A stretch of 64,000 bases of DNA from RDXT01 sp033765305 (GTDB lineage: Bacteria > Bacteroidota > Bacteroidia > J057): positions 1 to 64,000 of the forward strand of contig JANRID010000056.1 of NCBI GenBank assembly GCA_033765305.1. Reading direction: 5' to 3'. The notes beneath the pieces are model-generated. The model was not told where the DNA came from. It saw only the letters and a list, made by a program, of their open reading frames with translations, and did not search any database. Positions 52,027 to 61,463 of the stretch are shown piece after piece (position 1 is the stretch's first letter; every line of letters begins with the position of its first letter). Made by a program: the position numbers and the translations under genes.

Positions 52027-53571
52027 TCAGCGCCGGCTCCAGCGCCGCCGGCTGACGGCTTCCGAGAGTCCGCTTTCGTTGTGCAGGCGGTCCACCGCGG
52101 TGATGGCGTAGGTGTATTTGCGGAACACCCGGGTGCGGGTATCCAGCCAGGCTTCCGGCTGGTCCCGGAGCACCGCCACGATGTGCTCGGCCACCGCTTC
52201 GGGCACCTGCCTGCCTTCCCGCCGGTACACCACGTAGTAGCAAGCGCTGTCGCCCCGGAAGGCCGGGTCCTTCCAGCGCAGCAGCAGGCCGCCCCGGATG
52301 GAGTTGAGCTGCACATCGTAGGGCTCCAGCGGCGGACGCGCATCGATCCACGGCGAAGGCGGGATCAGCGCCGGGTGCCGGTACAGATGGTTCTTCAGCG
52401 TGTCCGCCCAGCCCAACGGATTCTTGGCCAGCCAGTTGGCGCTGAAAAACGCGCTGCCCTGCGCTGTCTGCCCGTCGCGGGCCAGATACACCTGCTCCAG
52501 GATCTGGCGGGGATTCTCCCAGTTCTTGTCGGAATTGGCGTTGATCTTATAGGGCGAATGGCCGATGTAGAGGTGCCGGTCGCCCCGGTTCCGCGCCCAC
52601 CAGGCCAGCAGCTTCTCATAGTCCGCAGCAGGAAAGCCGATGCTGAAATACAGCTGCGGAAGCACATAGTCGATCCAGCCTTTCCGCACCCAGGCCCGGA
52701 TGTCGGCATGGAGGTCGTCGTAGCTGGCAATGCCGGCACGGGTATCCGAGCCCTCGGGGTCCATGCTGCGGTTGCGCCATACGGCGAAGGGGCTGATGCC
52801 GAAGCGCACCCAGGGCTTGGCCGCCAGGATGCTGTCATGCACAGCCCGCACAAAGGCATCCACGTTGCTGCGGCGCCAGGCATCCAGATCCTGCGAGCCC
52901 GCACCGTGCAGGGTATAGCTCAGGGTGTCCGGAAATTCTTGGTTATCAACTTTATACGGATAAAAATAATCGTCGAAATGCACTGCGTCGATGTCGTAGC
53001 GGCGCACCACATCGAGGATCACGCGCAGCACCCACGCGCGGGCTGCCGGCAGTCCGGGGTCGAAGTATACGCTGTTTCCGTAGGTCAGCAGCCACTCGGG
53101 GTGCTGATTCACCACATGCTCCGGAGCAAATCCTGCAATCCGGCGCACATCGGTAGCTGCCCGGAAGGGATTGAACCAGGCGTGCAGCTCCATGCCCCGG
53201 CGGTGGCACTCGGAGACTAGAAAGGCCAGCGGGTCGTAGTACGGATCTGGGGCCTGCCCCTGCACGCCGGTGAGCCACTGCGACCAGGGTTCGTAGGGGG
53301 AGTCGTAAAAGGCGTCCCCGGCGGGGCGCACCTGGAAGATGACGGTGTTGAATCCGTGGGCGGCGATGGAGTCGAGCAGGGCTGTCAGCTGCGCGATCTG
53401 CTCTTCGGTGCTGAGCCTGCTTCCGGAGGGCCAGTCGATCTGGTTGACCGTAGCGATCCAGATGCCCCGGAATTCGCGTTTGGGCGCATCCTGGGCAGGA
53501 AGGACGTACGGGAGCAGGGTGCAGAGCAGCCAGCAGGCAAGGGATTTCAGGCGGGCAGAACGTTCAGGCAT
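52027..53571 (-). CDS. GHL10-type family 10 glycosylhydrolase-like protein (DUF187)
   Basis: The ~514-residue secreted protein (ATG 53571, signal ending YVLPAQ) starts its domain with FRGIWIATVNQIDWPSG, typical of the GHL10/DUF187 family. The TIM-barrel core carries VHFDDYFYPY, where the acidic pair fits the catalytic region, and ELHAWFNPFR. A C-terminal Fn3-like domain follows (residues ~405-510). An ATG at 53613 would overlap the upstream stop (ATGA) and is an alternative start. Peptidoglycan or exopolysaccharide hydrolysis is suggested for the family. It forms an operon with the gene upstream. Confidence 0.88.
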   Translation of the reverse strand: MPERSARLKSLACWLLCTLLPYVLPAQDAPKREFRGIWIATVNQIDWPSGSRLSTEEQIAQLTALLDSIAAHGFNTVIFQVRPAGDAFYDSPYEPWSQWLTGVQGQAPDPYYDPLAFLVSECHRRGMELHAWFNPFRAATDVRRIAGFAPEHVVNQHPEWLLTYGNSVYFDPGLPAARAWVLRVILDVVRRYDIDAVHFDDYFYPYKVDNQEFPDTLSYTLHGAGSQDLDAWRRSNVDAFVRAVHDSILAAKPWVRFGISPFAVWRNRSMDPEGSDTRAGIASYDDLHADIRAWVRKGWIDYVLPQLYFSIGFPAADYEKLLAWWARNRGDRHLYIGHSPYKINANSDKNWENPRQILEQVYLARDGQTAQGSAFFSANWLAKNPLGWADTLKNHLYRHPALIPPSPWIDARPPLEPYDVQLNSIRGGLLLRWKDPAFRGDSACYYVVYRREGRQVPEAVAEHIVAVLRDQPEAWLDTRTRVFRKYTYAITAVDRLHNESGLSEAVSRRRWSRR

Positions 53572-53609
53572 GGCACAATCGGTCACAGATCCAAGGGTAA
53601 AGGAAGGGT

Positions 53610-54365
53610 TCATTCTGCGCGGAGCCGAAGCTTGATCCGGGCGGGGGTGGTAAACTGGCTGTACTGGTCGAGCCGCCGCTGGCGCGCGGCGGATTCGGCC
53701 AGATCGAGCCGGGTAGGCACCGGCCCTGTATTGAGACCGGCGGCATCGTAGCCGCGCAGGTCCGAGGGGCGTCCGAGGCGGCCGGTCTCCAGCTCCAGCC
53801 GCAGGCTGGCGGCTGCCAGCATGGGGAATCCGTCGAGCGGAAGCTCCGCTTCCAGCAGCAGGTCGGCGCCTTCCTGGCCGAGGGCCAGGCTCAGGCCTCC
53901 GGGATTGCTGGCATCGGCCAGCATCGGCGGCTCTTTGCGCCCGTACAGGCCGATCAGCTCGGCATAGGGCTGGTCGCGCAGCAGCGGGCTCAGGTCCTGC
54001 GCCAGCTGCTCGCGGTAGTACTGCAGGGTGTAGGTATCGGAGGGCTGCTGGGAAGCCGGCAGTCCAATGGGAAAGCGGATGCCCTGCCCCGGCGCCAGCC
54101 AGAGGGTCATGCCGCAGATCAGGATCTGATGCTGCAGCTGGTCGTTGGGGATGCGGATGAGCAGGCGTGCGAAGGCGCTGTCGCGGCTCATGGCGTAGCG
54201 GACGCCCCGTTTGGGGTCGGCGCAGTCCGCTGCCGGCCAGTCATCGGCCTGGCCATCCGGCACGAATGCTGCCTGCGCAGGCAGCACCAGACAGCCCGGC
54301 TGCGCCGGCAGCTGCAGCGCAGCAGCGGCCATCCATACGGTCAGCAGACAGTTCCAGGGGTTCAT
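53610..54365 (-). CDS. Secreted protein with CBM9/DOMON-like N-terminal motif, unknown function
   Basis: The 251-residue protein is read from ATG 54365, giving a signal peptide (MAAAALQLPAQ); the much longer open frame to 55037 overlaps the thioesterase gene and is not credible. The mature N-terminus VPDGQADDWP resembles the opening of CBM9/DOMON-type domains, and a beta-rich body follows. It is directly upstream of the GHL10 gene (38 bp to ATG 53571, or overlapping the ATG at 53613), so it may bind the same polysaccharide. The family assignment is weak. Confidence 0.65.
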   Translation of the reverse strand: MNPWNCLLTVWMAAAALQLPAQPGCLVLPAQAAFVPDGQADDWPAADCADPKRGVRYAMSRDSAFARLLIRIPNDQLQHQILICGMTLWLAPGQGIRFPIGLPASQQPSDTYTLQYYREQLAQDLSPLLRDQPYAELIGLYGRKEPPMLADASNPGGLSLALGQEGADLLLEAELPLDGFPMLAAASLRLELETGRLGRPSDLRGYDAAGLNTGPVPTRLDLAESAARQRRLDQYSQFTTPARIKLRLRAE

Positions 54366-54397
54366 GCTGGGTTTGGTTCTGTGGAATTCATGCAAAC

Positions 54398-55144
54398 TTA
54401 GCGCCACTGTATGCGTGCGCGGAACATTTCCTGCCCGCTTTTGCGGATCGAGAACTGGTCGGCATCCGGTTCTGCATGGTGATGCAGCTCGCCGGTATCG
54501 CCTGCCTGAAGCTCGGCGATGAACTGCTGCTCCACGAGCACGGGCGTCCTGCGCCCGGAATACGGCTCCGGCAGGCTGTCGAGGGCCCAGCGGAGGTAGC
54601 TTACATTGTTTACATGGCCTACCATGTCGATATCGCTGTGCTGCGCGGTGATGGGCCGGGCCGGGCCGCCGAAGGCGGCCGCAGGCAGCTTGCGGGGCTC
54701 CGCCGAGGCGCCCCGCGCCGAAGGGTCGCGCGGGAAGGCGTCCACCCGGCTGCCGAGCCGCACCGGCTTGCGGCTGCCGAAGTCGAGCGCTACCCAGCGC
54801 GATACTGCCCCGGCCAGCACCTCGCCTTCCGCACTGGTCATCCGGAAATCCCGCAGCGAGAACGGGCCGTCGAATCCCCGGACCCAGGTGCTCAGCTGCA
54901 CGTCGTCGCGCCAGCGGGGCAGCCTGCGGATCTCGATCCGCATCAGGTGCAGCACCCATACCATGCCGAGGGCCTGCATGCCGTGAAAGCCAAAGCCGTA
55001 GGCATGGGCATGATTGCCCGCGATTTCCTGCAGCCACTGGCAGAGTGCTGTCAGGCGGAGGTCATGCACGGGGTCCACCCAGGAAGCGCCGATGCTGCGC
55101 GTTTCGCTCCAGGTGCATGCAGGTGCAGGCGCGGCAAGCTCCAT
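54398..55144 (-). CDS. Acyl-ACP thioesterase family protein
   Basis: The 248-residue protein has two hotdog folds of the acyl-ACP thioesterase family. The first (~10-130) has WVDPVHDLRLTAL and AHAYGFG. The second begins with SDIDMVGHVNNVSYLRWALD (~168-188), where Asp/His/Asn are the catalytic-region residues. It releases fatty acids from ACP in the cytoplasm. It is located 9 bp upstream-to-stop of the neighbouring subunit-3-like gene and likely shares its transcript. Confidence 0.85.
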   Translation of the reverse strand: MELAAPAPACTWSETRSIGASWVDPVHDLRLTALCQWLQEIAGNHAHAYGFGFHGMQALGMVWVLHLMRIEIRRLPRWRDDVQLSTWVRGFDGPFSLRDFRMTSAEGEVLAGAVSRWVALDFGSRKPVRLGSRVDAFPRDPSARGASAEPRKLPAAAFGGPARPITAQHSDIDMVGHVNNVSYLRWALDSLPEPYSGRRTPVLVEQQFIAELQAGDTGELHHHAEPDADQFSIRKSGQEMFRARIQWR

Positions 55145-55153
55145 ACCGGCAGG

Positions 55154-55804
55154 TCAGGCCCCGTAGCTCACGCCCAGACGGTCCAGCCACTCCTGCGGCG
55201 CGCCGTCCCAGAGGGTCGCCCGGTTGCCGAGGTACTGCAGATCTTCGATGCCGAGTTTGCTGGTGAAAAATCCCGTGGCGGTCAGGTCCCGGAACTGGTT
55301 GAAGAAGCGAACGCCCTGGCTCATTTCGGGCTTGGCAGTCTTGGGATAGGCGATTTCGTCCAGCAGGGCGCATTGCTGCTCCACGGTGCAGCCGACGAAG
55401 GATTTTTCATAGCGCTTCAGGCACTGCGCATCCAGCCAGGCCAGGCCGCCGCGCATGGGCACCTGCAGCTTGGGCTGGTCCTTCATCATGAATTCGATGA
55501 ACTCAGGCACGCCGGCATCCGATGCGCTGCCGGAGCGCTCGTCGGCGGGAATGATCAGATCGGCCAGGGTACGCACGGTCTGCTGCTCATGCTCCGTAAA
55601 GAAGGTCTCAGCCATCAGCTTCTGATCCTGCTCGGAGAGCACATATTCCTGCCCGGCGTGCTGGTGATGGGCATGGCCGGCATGCGGATCCGCAGGCGGA
55701 GGGGTATTGGGTTCGGTAGCGCAGGAATCGAACAGCAGGCCGGCGCCGATGGTGCCGGCGGCGAGGTATTTGAACGAATCCCGGCGGGAGATGGACTGGC
55801 TCAT
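55154..55804 (-). CDS. Gluconate 2-dehydrogenase subunit 3-like protein (Tat-exported), without its GMC partner
   Basis: The 216-residue protein starts at ATG 55804 with a twin-arginine-type signal (SISRRDSFKYLAAG) and a lipoprotein-like LLFDSCA. A His-rich linker (PHAGHAHHQHAG, ~40-51) follows, then the subunit-3 domain: VRTLADLIIPADE (~77-89) and GVPEFIEFMMKD. Genes of this family usually sit next to a GMC-oxidoreductase large subunit. Here the neighbours are a thioesterase and a sterol-desaturase-family gene, so the partner is elsewhere or lost. The His cluster could bind a metal; it is not typical of the domain. Confidence 0.82.
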   Translation of the reverse strand: MSQSISRRDSFKYLAAGTIGAGLLFDSCATEPNTPPPADPHAGHAHHQHAGQEYVLSEQDQKLMAETFFTEHEQQTVRTLADLIIPADERSGSASDAGVPEFIEFMMKDQPKLQVPMRGGLAWLDAQCLKRYEKSFVGCTVEQQCALLDEIAYPKTAKPEMSQGVRFFNQFRDLTATGFFTSKLGIEDLQYLGNRATLWDGAPQEWLDRLGVSYGA

Positions 55805-55874
55805 GTGCAAGATTGAAGGAACAGCAGCTAAACTGGGATAAATTACCGAGAAAATCAATCCGCCCACGCAAAAA

Positions 55875-55896
55875 CGGGCGCCCGTCAGGACGCCCG
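55875..55896 (-). terminator. Rho-independent terminator after the sterol-desaturase gene
   Basis: On the minus strand CGGGCG and CGCCCG form a stem with a 10-nt loop, followed directly by GTTTTTGCG. Confidence 0.75.
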
Positions 55897-55925
55897 CCAC
55901 AGAAAGTTGGGTCAGTTACATGTAG

Positions 55926-57197
55926 TTACGAAGCATGGGCGACCTGCGGGGCAGCCGGCACGGCGGCCTTGGAGCGGTCGCTGAAGTAGTTGCGCAGGCG
56001 CAGGAACCAGACGGTGAAGACCGCCGTCATGAACCAGGCCAGCGGGATCCACACCCAGGAGTAGGGGAGGGTCCAGAGCAGCAGCGGCGCTGCGAGGAAA
56101 AGCAGGGCCAGACGGGCGTATTCCGCTGCCAGCGCCCGGCGGCGCTGCTCGATGGTAAGCCCGTGCGACAGCGCCGAGAAAGCGACCAGCACGCAGAGCG
56201 TGGTGATCTGCAGGGCAGAGAGCGAATACTTGAGCTGCATCAGCGCTACAAAAGCCGCCAGCGTGACCGGCACATTGAAGAAGAGATACAGCTGCACCCG
56301 GAAGGGCACGTCGATGTGCTGCTTGACCCGGCGGCCTTGCGCATCTACCTGATATTCAGAAGGGGTAGGCGCGGCTCCAGCCGGCTGGAAATCCGGCGGG
56401 GAGATGAACACCTTCAGCTTGTCCTGCCAGCGCGGGGTTTCTTTCGCTTTGCGGAACAGCTCCCCCCAGTAGTGCAGGTAGGCGCGGTACGGATTGGCAC
56501 TGTCAAACCCGGTCGTGATGCCATAGTCGGGCTCTTCATCTTCCTCTACAAAGGTGCCGAGCATTTTGTCCCAGATGATGAACACGTGGCCGTAGTTCTT
56601 GTCCAGGTACTTCTCGTTGCGGGCGTGGTGCACGCGGTGGTGCGAAGGCGTGACGAACAAGTACTCCAGCCAGCCCAGCTTGCCCACGAGGCGCGTATGG
56701 GTCACGAGCTGGAATGCGCCGATGAATACCAGCACCGACGTGGTCACTTCCGGGCTGAAGCCGGCGATGGGCAGCCAGATCCAGAAAAAGGAGCGGTTGA
56801 TCACGGCAAAGGCCGATACGCGGAACACCGTCGAGATATTCAGCTCCTCGCTCTGATGGTGCACGATGTGCGCGGCCCAGAACACGTTGATCTCATGGCT
56901 GAGGCGGTGGTGCCAGTAGGCGAGGAAGTCGCCCACAAACAGGGCAATAATCCAGACCAGGGGATTGCTGGGCAATTGCCAGGGTGCCACATGCTCATAG
57001 AGAAACTTGAAGACAAAGTACAGCATCACGACCCAGAAGAGGTCGAAAAGCCGTTCGAGCATTCCGCAGCAGATGTTTACCATGGTATCGCTGAAGCTGT
57101 ACGCTTGCACGTTCTTCCGGCGCGATACCCAATACTCCAGCAGCGTCAGCGCCAGCAGCACAGGAATGAGCAGCGCTGCATGTTTCAGTTCTCCCAT
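55926..57197 (-). CDS. Sterol desaturase / fatty-acid hydroxylase family membrane enzyme
   Basis: The 423-residue polytopic protein has the histidine motifs of the diiron membrane hydroxylases: HHRLSH (~98), HIVHH (~113) and HHRVHH (~190). Several TM helices lie in the first 170 residues, and four more at the C-terminus (~290-400) form an extension beyond the core enzyme. The fold includes sterol desaturases, carotenoid hydroxylases and alkylglycerol monooxygenase. The length and C-terminal membrane extension fit the AGMO-like group. The substrate is unknown. It has its own terminator. Confidence 0.88.
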   Translation of the reverse strand: MGELKHAALLIPVLLALTLLEYWVSRRKNVQAYSFSDTMVNICCGMLERLFDLFWVVMLYFVFKFLYEHVAPWQLPSNPLVWIIALFVGDFLAYWHHRLSHEINVFWAAHIVHHQSEELNISTVFRVSAFAVINRSFFWIWLPIAGFSPEVTTSVLVFIGAFQLVTHTRLVGKLGWLEYLFVTPSHHRVHHARNEKYLDKNYGHVFIIWDKMLGTFVEEDEEPDYGITTGFDSANPYRAYLHYWGELFRKAKETPRWQDKLKVFISPPDFQPAGAAPTPSEYQVDAQGRRVKQHIDVPFRVQLYLFFNVPVTLAAFVALMQLKYSLSALQITTLCVLVAFSALSHGLTIEQRRRALAAEYARLALLFLAAPLLLWTLPYSWVWIPLAWFMTAVFTVWFLRLRNYFSDRSKAAVPAAPQVAHAS

Positions 57198-57453
57198 ACG
57201 CTCATGTCAGGTTTGGTTCAATCAACGTAAAGCCGGGGAGCAAACCCGGATAACAACAGACCTCAAAGCTACGCATTAAGCTGCGCAGGCAAAAATACGC
57301 AAGCCACGGGATGCAGCCCGATGACTTTTGTTCTTGCAAAGTATCAACGGATTATTCGGGCAGAAAGTCCCGCAGGAAAGCTTTGCCCGCCTGCGGCGGC
57401 CTCCGGCCCCGGATCATTTGACCGGGCCGTCCGGGTGCGTATGTTTGTGCTGC

Positions 57454-59136
57454 ATGAGAACGCTGTTTATTGCCTGGGTCAGGCATCCCGCGCCCTGGCT
57501 GCTGGCCGTCTGGCTGCTGCTGAACCTGGTCCAGGCCGGGCTGACGGAGCTGTTTCACGACGAGGCCTACTACTGGCTCTTTTCGCGCCGGCTGGCGGTC
57601 GGGTATTTCGAGCACCCGCCGATGATCGCCTGGCTGATCCGGCTGGGCACGGTGCTGCTGCCGGGCGAGCTGGGCGTGCGCCTGCTGCCGGCGCTGATGG
57701 GATCGGCCTCGGTGGCGCTGCTCTGGCGCCTGAGCGGGCGCGAAGACCCCTGGCTGTTTTTCGGGCTGGCCTTCAGCATGCTGCTGATGCATCTGGGCGG
57801 TTTTTTCGCCGCCCCCGACACGCCGCTGGCCTGTTTCGGGGTGCTGTTTCTGCTGGCGTGGAAGCGGTATCTGGCGCGCGATACCTATGCGGATGCGCTG
57901 CTGGCCGCCCTGGCGGCCGTGGCGATGCTCTACAGCAAGTATCACGCTGCCATGCTGCTGGGGCTGGTGCTGCTCTCCTGGCCGGGGGTATTGCGCCGGC
58001 GCACGCTCTGGCCCGCCCTGCTGGCCGCCCTGCTGCTCTGCCTGCCGCTGCTGGGCTGGCTCTACGAGCAGCGGCTGGGCACCTTCGCCTTCCACCTCGC
58101 AGACCGGGTGCGCCGCCCCTGGGGGCCTGATTTTCTCTTCAGCTACCTGGGCGGGCAACTGGGCATCGCCGGCCCGCTGACCGGGCTGCTGCTCTATCCG
58201 GCTGCCCTGCTGCACCGCCCGGAGGACCGCTTCGGGCGGGCGCTGAAGTGGATTGCCCTGGGTATCCCCCTGTTTCTGCTCCTGCTGAGCTTCCGCGCTT
58301 GGATCGAGGCCAACTGGGCCGCGCTGGCCTATCCTTCCATGCTGATCCTCGCATACGGGTACATCCGCGTGCGGCCCGCCTGGCGCCGCTGGGCCCTGAG
58401 CATTGCTGTGCCCGGCGCGCTGCTGCTGGTGCTGCTGCGCGTGCAGCTGGTGAGCCCCTTTCTGCCGCCGCAGCTGGCCTTCCGCACCGAAACGAGCGGC
58501 TGGAAGGCCTGGGCGGACAGCCTGGCGCGTGCGGCCGGCCCGGATGCCGCCGTATTCGTCAATACCTACCAGTATCCTTCCAAATACCAGTTTTACAGCG
58601 GCTCGCCGGCCTGGACGCTGAGCAATGCCCTCTACCATCCCACCCAGTTCGACCTCTGGGGGGCCGAAGACTCGCTGCAGGGCAAGCCGGCGACGGTGTT
58701 CATGCGCTACTACCTGCCGGGCGGCGATTCGGTGGAGACGCCGCACGGGCGCTGGTATTTCCGGAAGATTCCGGCCTTCCGCAGCTACGGGCGGGTGCGC
58801 ATGGGGCTGGCCGACGGGCGCCGGGTATTTCCGCCGGGCCGGGTGCAGATGCAGGTGCGGCTGGAAGCGCCGGCCGGCCAGGAACTGATGCTGGGAATAT
58901 CGGAGGAGATGCCGGCCCGGCTCGGGTTTTTCCTGCTGCGCGACGGCAAAAAAATCGTCGAAGGCTGGGATGAAGACCTGCGCTGGGTGCAGTACCCCCT
59001 GCGCGACAGCCTGACCGTGCAGGCGACCCTGCACCTGGCATACCCGCCGGGCGAGTACGAGCTGGCGCTGTTTCTCTACAGCGGCTGGCTGGCCGCTACG
59101 GCGCACGGGCCGCGCATTCCCATCCGGATCGAGTGA
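57454..59136 (+). CDS. GT39/ArnT-type membrane glycosyltransferase
   Basis: The 560-residue protein is read from ATG 57454. It has ~11 hydrophobic helices in the first 400 residues. The motif FHDEAYYW (~34-41) in the first extracytoplasmic loop contains the acidic residues used by PMT/ArnT enzymes, and EHPPMIAW follows. The C-terminal ~160 residues are a soluble beta-rich domain. It transfers a sugar from a polyprenyl-phosphate carrier to an extracytoplasmic acceptor (protein or lipid). The gene converges with sufT, with one base between stops. Confidence 0.88.
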   Translation: MRTLFIAWVRHPAPWLLAVWLLLNLVQAGLTELFHDEAYYWLFSRRLAVGYFEHPPMIAWLIRLGTVLLPGELGVRLLPALMGSASVALLWRLSGREDPWLFFGLAFSMLLMHLGGFFAAPDTPLACFGVLFLLAWKRYLARDTYADALLAALAAVAMLYSKYHAAMLLGLVLLSWPGVLRRRTLWPALLAALLLCLPLLGWLYEQRLGTFAFHLADRVRRPWGPDFLFSYLGGQLGIAGPLTGLLLYPAALLHRPEDRFGRALKWIALGIPLFLLLLSFRAWIEANWAALAYPSMLILAYGYIRVRPAWRRWALSIAVPGALLLVLLRVQLVSPFLPPQLAFRTETSGWKAWADSLARAAGPDAAVFVNTYQYPSKYQFYSGSPAWTLSNALYHPTQFDLWGAEDSLQGKPATVFMRYYLPGGDSVETPHGRWYFRKIPAFRSYGRVRMGLADGRRVFPPGRVQMQVRLEAPAGQELMLGISEEMPARLGFFLLRDGKKIVEGWDEDLRWVQYPLRDSLTVQATLHLAYPPGEYELALFLYSGWLAATAHGPRIPIRIE

Positions 59137-59137
59137 A

Positions 59138-59449
59138 TCAGAGCATGCCGAGCTCTACCAGGGCCGCTTCCGACATCATTTCCTTCGTCCACGGCGGCTC
59201 GAAGGTCAGCTCGACCTCGGCTTCGTGGATGCCTTCCACGGCGAGGGCTTTTTCCTTGACTTCATTGGGGATAAACTCCGCGGCCGGGCAGGCAGGCGCG
59301 GTGAGGGTCATGAGCACATGGGCCTTGCCTTCGTCCGAAACGGTGACTTCGTACACCAGGCCCAGTTCGTAGATATTGACCGGAATTTCCGGATCGTAGA
59401 CGGTTTTGATCTGTTCGATGATCTCTTCCCGCAGGGTGGCGGTATTCAT
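59138..59449 (-). CDS. sufT: SufT-like MIP18/DUF59 iron-sulfur assembly protein
   Basis: The 103-residue protein has DPEIPVNIYELGLVYEV (19-35), the TLTAPACPAAEFI loop with Cys 54, and FEPPWTKEMMSEAALVELG at the end, all typical of SUF-linked DUF59 proteins. It helps mature Fe-S proteins. It follows sufE by 38 bp on the same strand. Confidence 0.92.
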   Translation of the reverse strand: MNTATLREEIIEQIKTVYDPEIPVNIYELGLVYEVTVSDEGKAHVLMTLTAPACPAAEFIPNEVKEKALAVEGIHEAEVELTFEPPWTKEMMSEAALVELGML

Positions 59450-59487
59450 GGGGCAGCAGGTTCAGGGTGGTGAAGGAAGGAACGGAT

Positions 59488-59925
59488 TCAGGCAGAAGCG
59501 GCGTCGCGGTGCTGGAAAGCCAGGGCGATGTATTTCATCCGCTTGATCATGTTGTTGAGGCCGTTGGAGCGGGTAGGGGAGAGGTGTTCGCGGATGCCGA
59601 TGCGGTCCACGAACTGCAGGTTGGCCTGCAGGATCTCTTCTGGCCGGTGCCCGGAGAGCACCCGCACGAGGAGCGAAATGAGCCCTTTGGTGATGATGGC
59701 GTCGCTGTCGGCGGCGTATTGCACCATTCCGTCGGCATAGCTGGCCGTCAGCCAGACCTTGGACTGGCAGCCGTGCACCAGATTGTCATCCGTCTTGTCG
59801 GACGGCGGCAGCGGCGGCAGCTCATGGCCCATGTCGATGATGTACTGGTATTTCTGCATCCAGTCGTCGAACAGGTCAAATTCTTCGCCGAGCTCGGCTT
59901 CGATGGCGGGAATCGGTTTCGTCAT
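59488..59925 (-). CDS. sufE: SufE sulfur-acceptor protein
   Basis: The 145-residue protein is read from ATG 59925, matching normal SufE length; the frame runs on to 59994. It has the acceptor Cys 53 in VHGCQSKVW and the YQYIIDMG region. It takes persulfide from cysteine desulfurase SufS for the SufBCD scaffold. It is paired with sufT; sufBCDS are not in the window. Confidence 0.93.
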   Translation of the reverse strand: MTKPIPAIEAELGEEFDLFDDWMQKYQYIIDMGHELPPLPPSDKTDDNLVHGCQSKVWLTASYADGMVQYAADSDAIITKGLISLLVRVLSGHRPEEILQANLQFVDRIGIREHLSPTRSNGLNNMIKRMKYIALAFQHRDAASA

Positions 59926-60204
59926 GGGAGTTGCAGTGCGGAATGATAACCCGAAAGCAGATACAAAGTTATGAGTTTGAATGGTCATCTGCATATGCGG
60001 CAGGTTTTTGCGCAGAGGCGGGGAAGTGCAGCGGTAATGGATGGATGATCTTTAAATTGCCCTCCGGCCCCAACAGGTGCCGGGACTCCTGGCCATATGG
60101 TGCACCCGGCGGCGGGCCGGCCTCCGCAAAAAAATACTGCCCGCCGGAATCTGCCGCCCGCCCCAGCTACGTATCAGGCGCAACATCTTCAACACCTTCC
60201 GCTT

Positions 60205-60516
60205 ATGCAGATCTTCCGCATGCTGCTCCTCGGCGCGCTCCTGCTGCTGGCCGCCGCCGTTTCCGCCCAGCCGGTCTCCTTCGAGCTGCGCAACAATTCC
60301 CTGCAGTCCATCCCCCTGGTCATCACCGGCGTCATGAACCCCAACCTGAGCCCGATGTCCAACAGCGGGGTGACCACGGAAACCGGCACGACGATCTTTT
60401 TCTTCCACAAGCGCAAGCGCTACCTGCTGCTCGAAGTGAGCCCCGCCCTCGAGGGCAAGCGCATCGTGGTCGATGAGCTGATCCGCGACCGCAAGCGCGA
60501 GCTGGGGCTGAACTGA
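60205..60516 (+). CDS. Small secreted protein of unknown function
   Basis: The 103-residue protein is read from ATG 60205, giving a signal peptide (LLLGALLLLAAAVSAQ). The mature ~83 residues are predicted beta-rich, with FELRNNSLQSIPLVITGVMNP. A secreted or periplasmic role is likely; no family is recognised. It is followed by a hairpin terminator. Confidence 0.7.
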   Translation: MQIFRMLLLGALLLLAAAVSAQPVSFELRNNSLQSIPLVITGVMNPNLSPMSNSGVTTETGTTIFFFHKRKRYLLLEVSPALEGKRIVVDELIRDRKRELGLN

Positions 60517-60533
60517 GCAGCCCTGCATCCGGC

Positions 60534-60563
60534 AGCGGCAGGCTCCGGACGGGGCCTGCCGCT
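60534..60563 (+). terminator. Hairpin terminator
   Basis: AGCGGCAGGC pairs with GCCTGCCGCT (10 bp) around a 10-nt loop, followed by tgcttctgt. It is 18 bp after the stop of the upstream gene. Confidence 0.6.
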
Positions 60564-60610
60564 TGCTTCTGTCGGGAAGAAGGGCCATTTTGCATACAAA
60601 CACCCCTTCC

Positions 60611-61450
60611 ATGCAGCCTCCCCGCGAAATTCCCTGGCTTACCCGGCTGACCGTCCTGTTCAGCGGGTTCTACATGCAGTTTGGCTGGATCTTCTTCAGC
60701 TTCGGCATGATCTTTTTCTGGATTTTTGTCATGAACTCCGAGATCGTGTACGCGCTCAGCCGCCGCGACTGGCAGCCTGCTCAGGCCGTGGTGCTGGAGT
60801 CGGAGCCTACGGGCGCCAGTGTGAACGGGCGCACGGTGTACCGGCACCGCTACCGCTACGAGGCGGAGGGCCGGCGCTACGAAGGCGAGGGCTTTCTCAC
60901 CGGCCAGTCGCTGGAGCCGGGGCGGATGCTTCCGGTGCAGTATGACCGGCGGCAGCCGGAGGAATCCCGCCCGGAGGCGGGCGGCAGGGCCCTGTTCGGC
61001 TATGAGGTAGCCTTCGTGATGGTCTTTCCGCTGGTGGGGCTGATCTTCATCCTGATTGCGTTCCGCCAGAATACCAAGGCGCTGGATCTGCTGGTCAACG
61101 GCAAATTTGCCCGCGGCACCCTGGTCCGCAAGGAGCCGACCAATACAAGCATCAACAAGCAGATCGTCTGGCGCTTCACCTTCTCCTTCACCGCCGACGA
61201 CGGGCAGACGTACGAAGCGACGGGCAGCACCCACGAGACCTGGCTCCTGGAGGACGAACGGACGGAGCGCCTGCTCTATGCGCCTTCCGATCCTTCGTAT
61301 GCCGCCATGTACGACACCATCGCCGGGGCGCCGCCCCTGAGCCGCGACGGCGAGCTGCAGCCCCTGCCGCTGTCCAAAACCCTGGCGCTTGTGCTGCCCG
61401 GCGTTTCGATCCTGATCCACGGCTGGGTATACCTGACTTTCTTCGCCTGA
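60611..61450 (+). CDS. DUF3592-like membrane protein
   Basis: The 279-residue protein is read from ATG 60611. It has TM helices near ~20-45, ~138-158 and at the C-terminus (~258-278). Two beta domains (~50-120 and ~165-235) share the pattern W(Q/R)xAxVxxSE...YRYxAxGxxYEGxG seen in DUF3592 proteins (Arg-rich and Tyr-rich strands). Its function is unknown. It is followed by a strong terminator shared with the TPR gene. Confidence 0.75.
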   Translation: MQPPREIPWLTRLTVLFSGFYMQFGWIFFSFGMIFFWIFVMNSEIVYALSRRDWQPAQAVVLESEPTGASVNGRTVYRHRYRYEAEGRRYEGEGFLTGQSLEPGRMLPVQYDRRQPEESRPEAGGRALFGYEVAFVMVFPLVGLIFILIAFRQNTKALDLLVNGKFARGTLVRKEPTNTSINKQIVWRFTFSFTADDGQTYEATGSTHETWLLEDERTERLLYAPSDPSYAAMYDTIAGAPPLSRDGELQPLPLSKTLALVLPGVSILIHGWVYLTFFA

Positions 61451-61463
61451 GGGCATCACAGCA

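Noticed and set aside
53610..55037. Extension of the CBM9-like gene to 475 codons
   Set aside because: The extra N-terminal part overlaps the thioesterase gene in another frame and lacks a signal peptide; ATG 54365 gives a clean signal.
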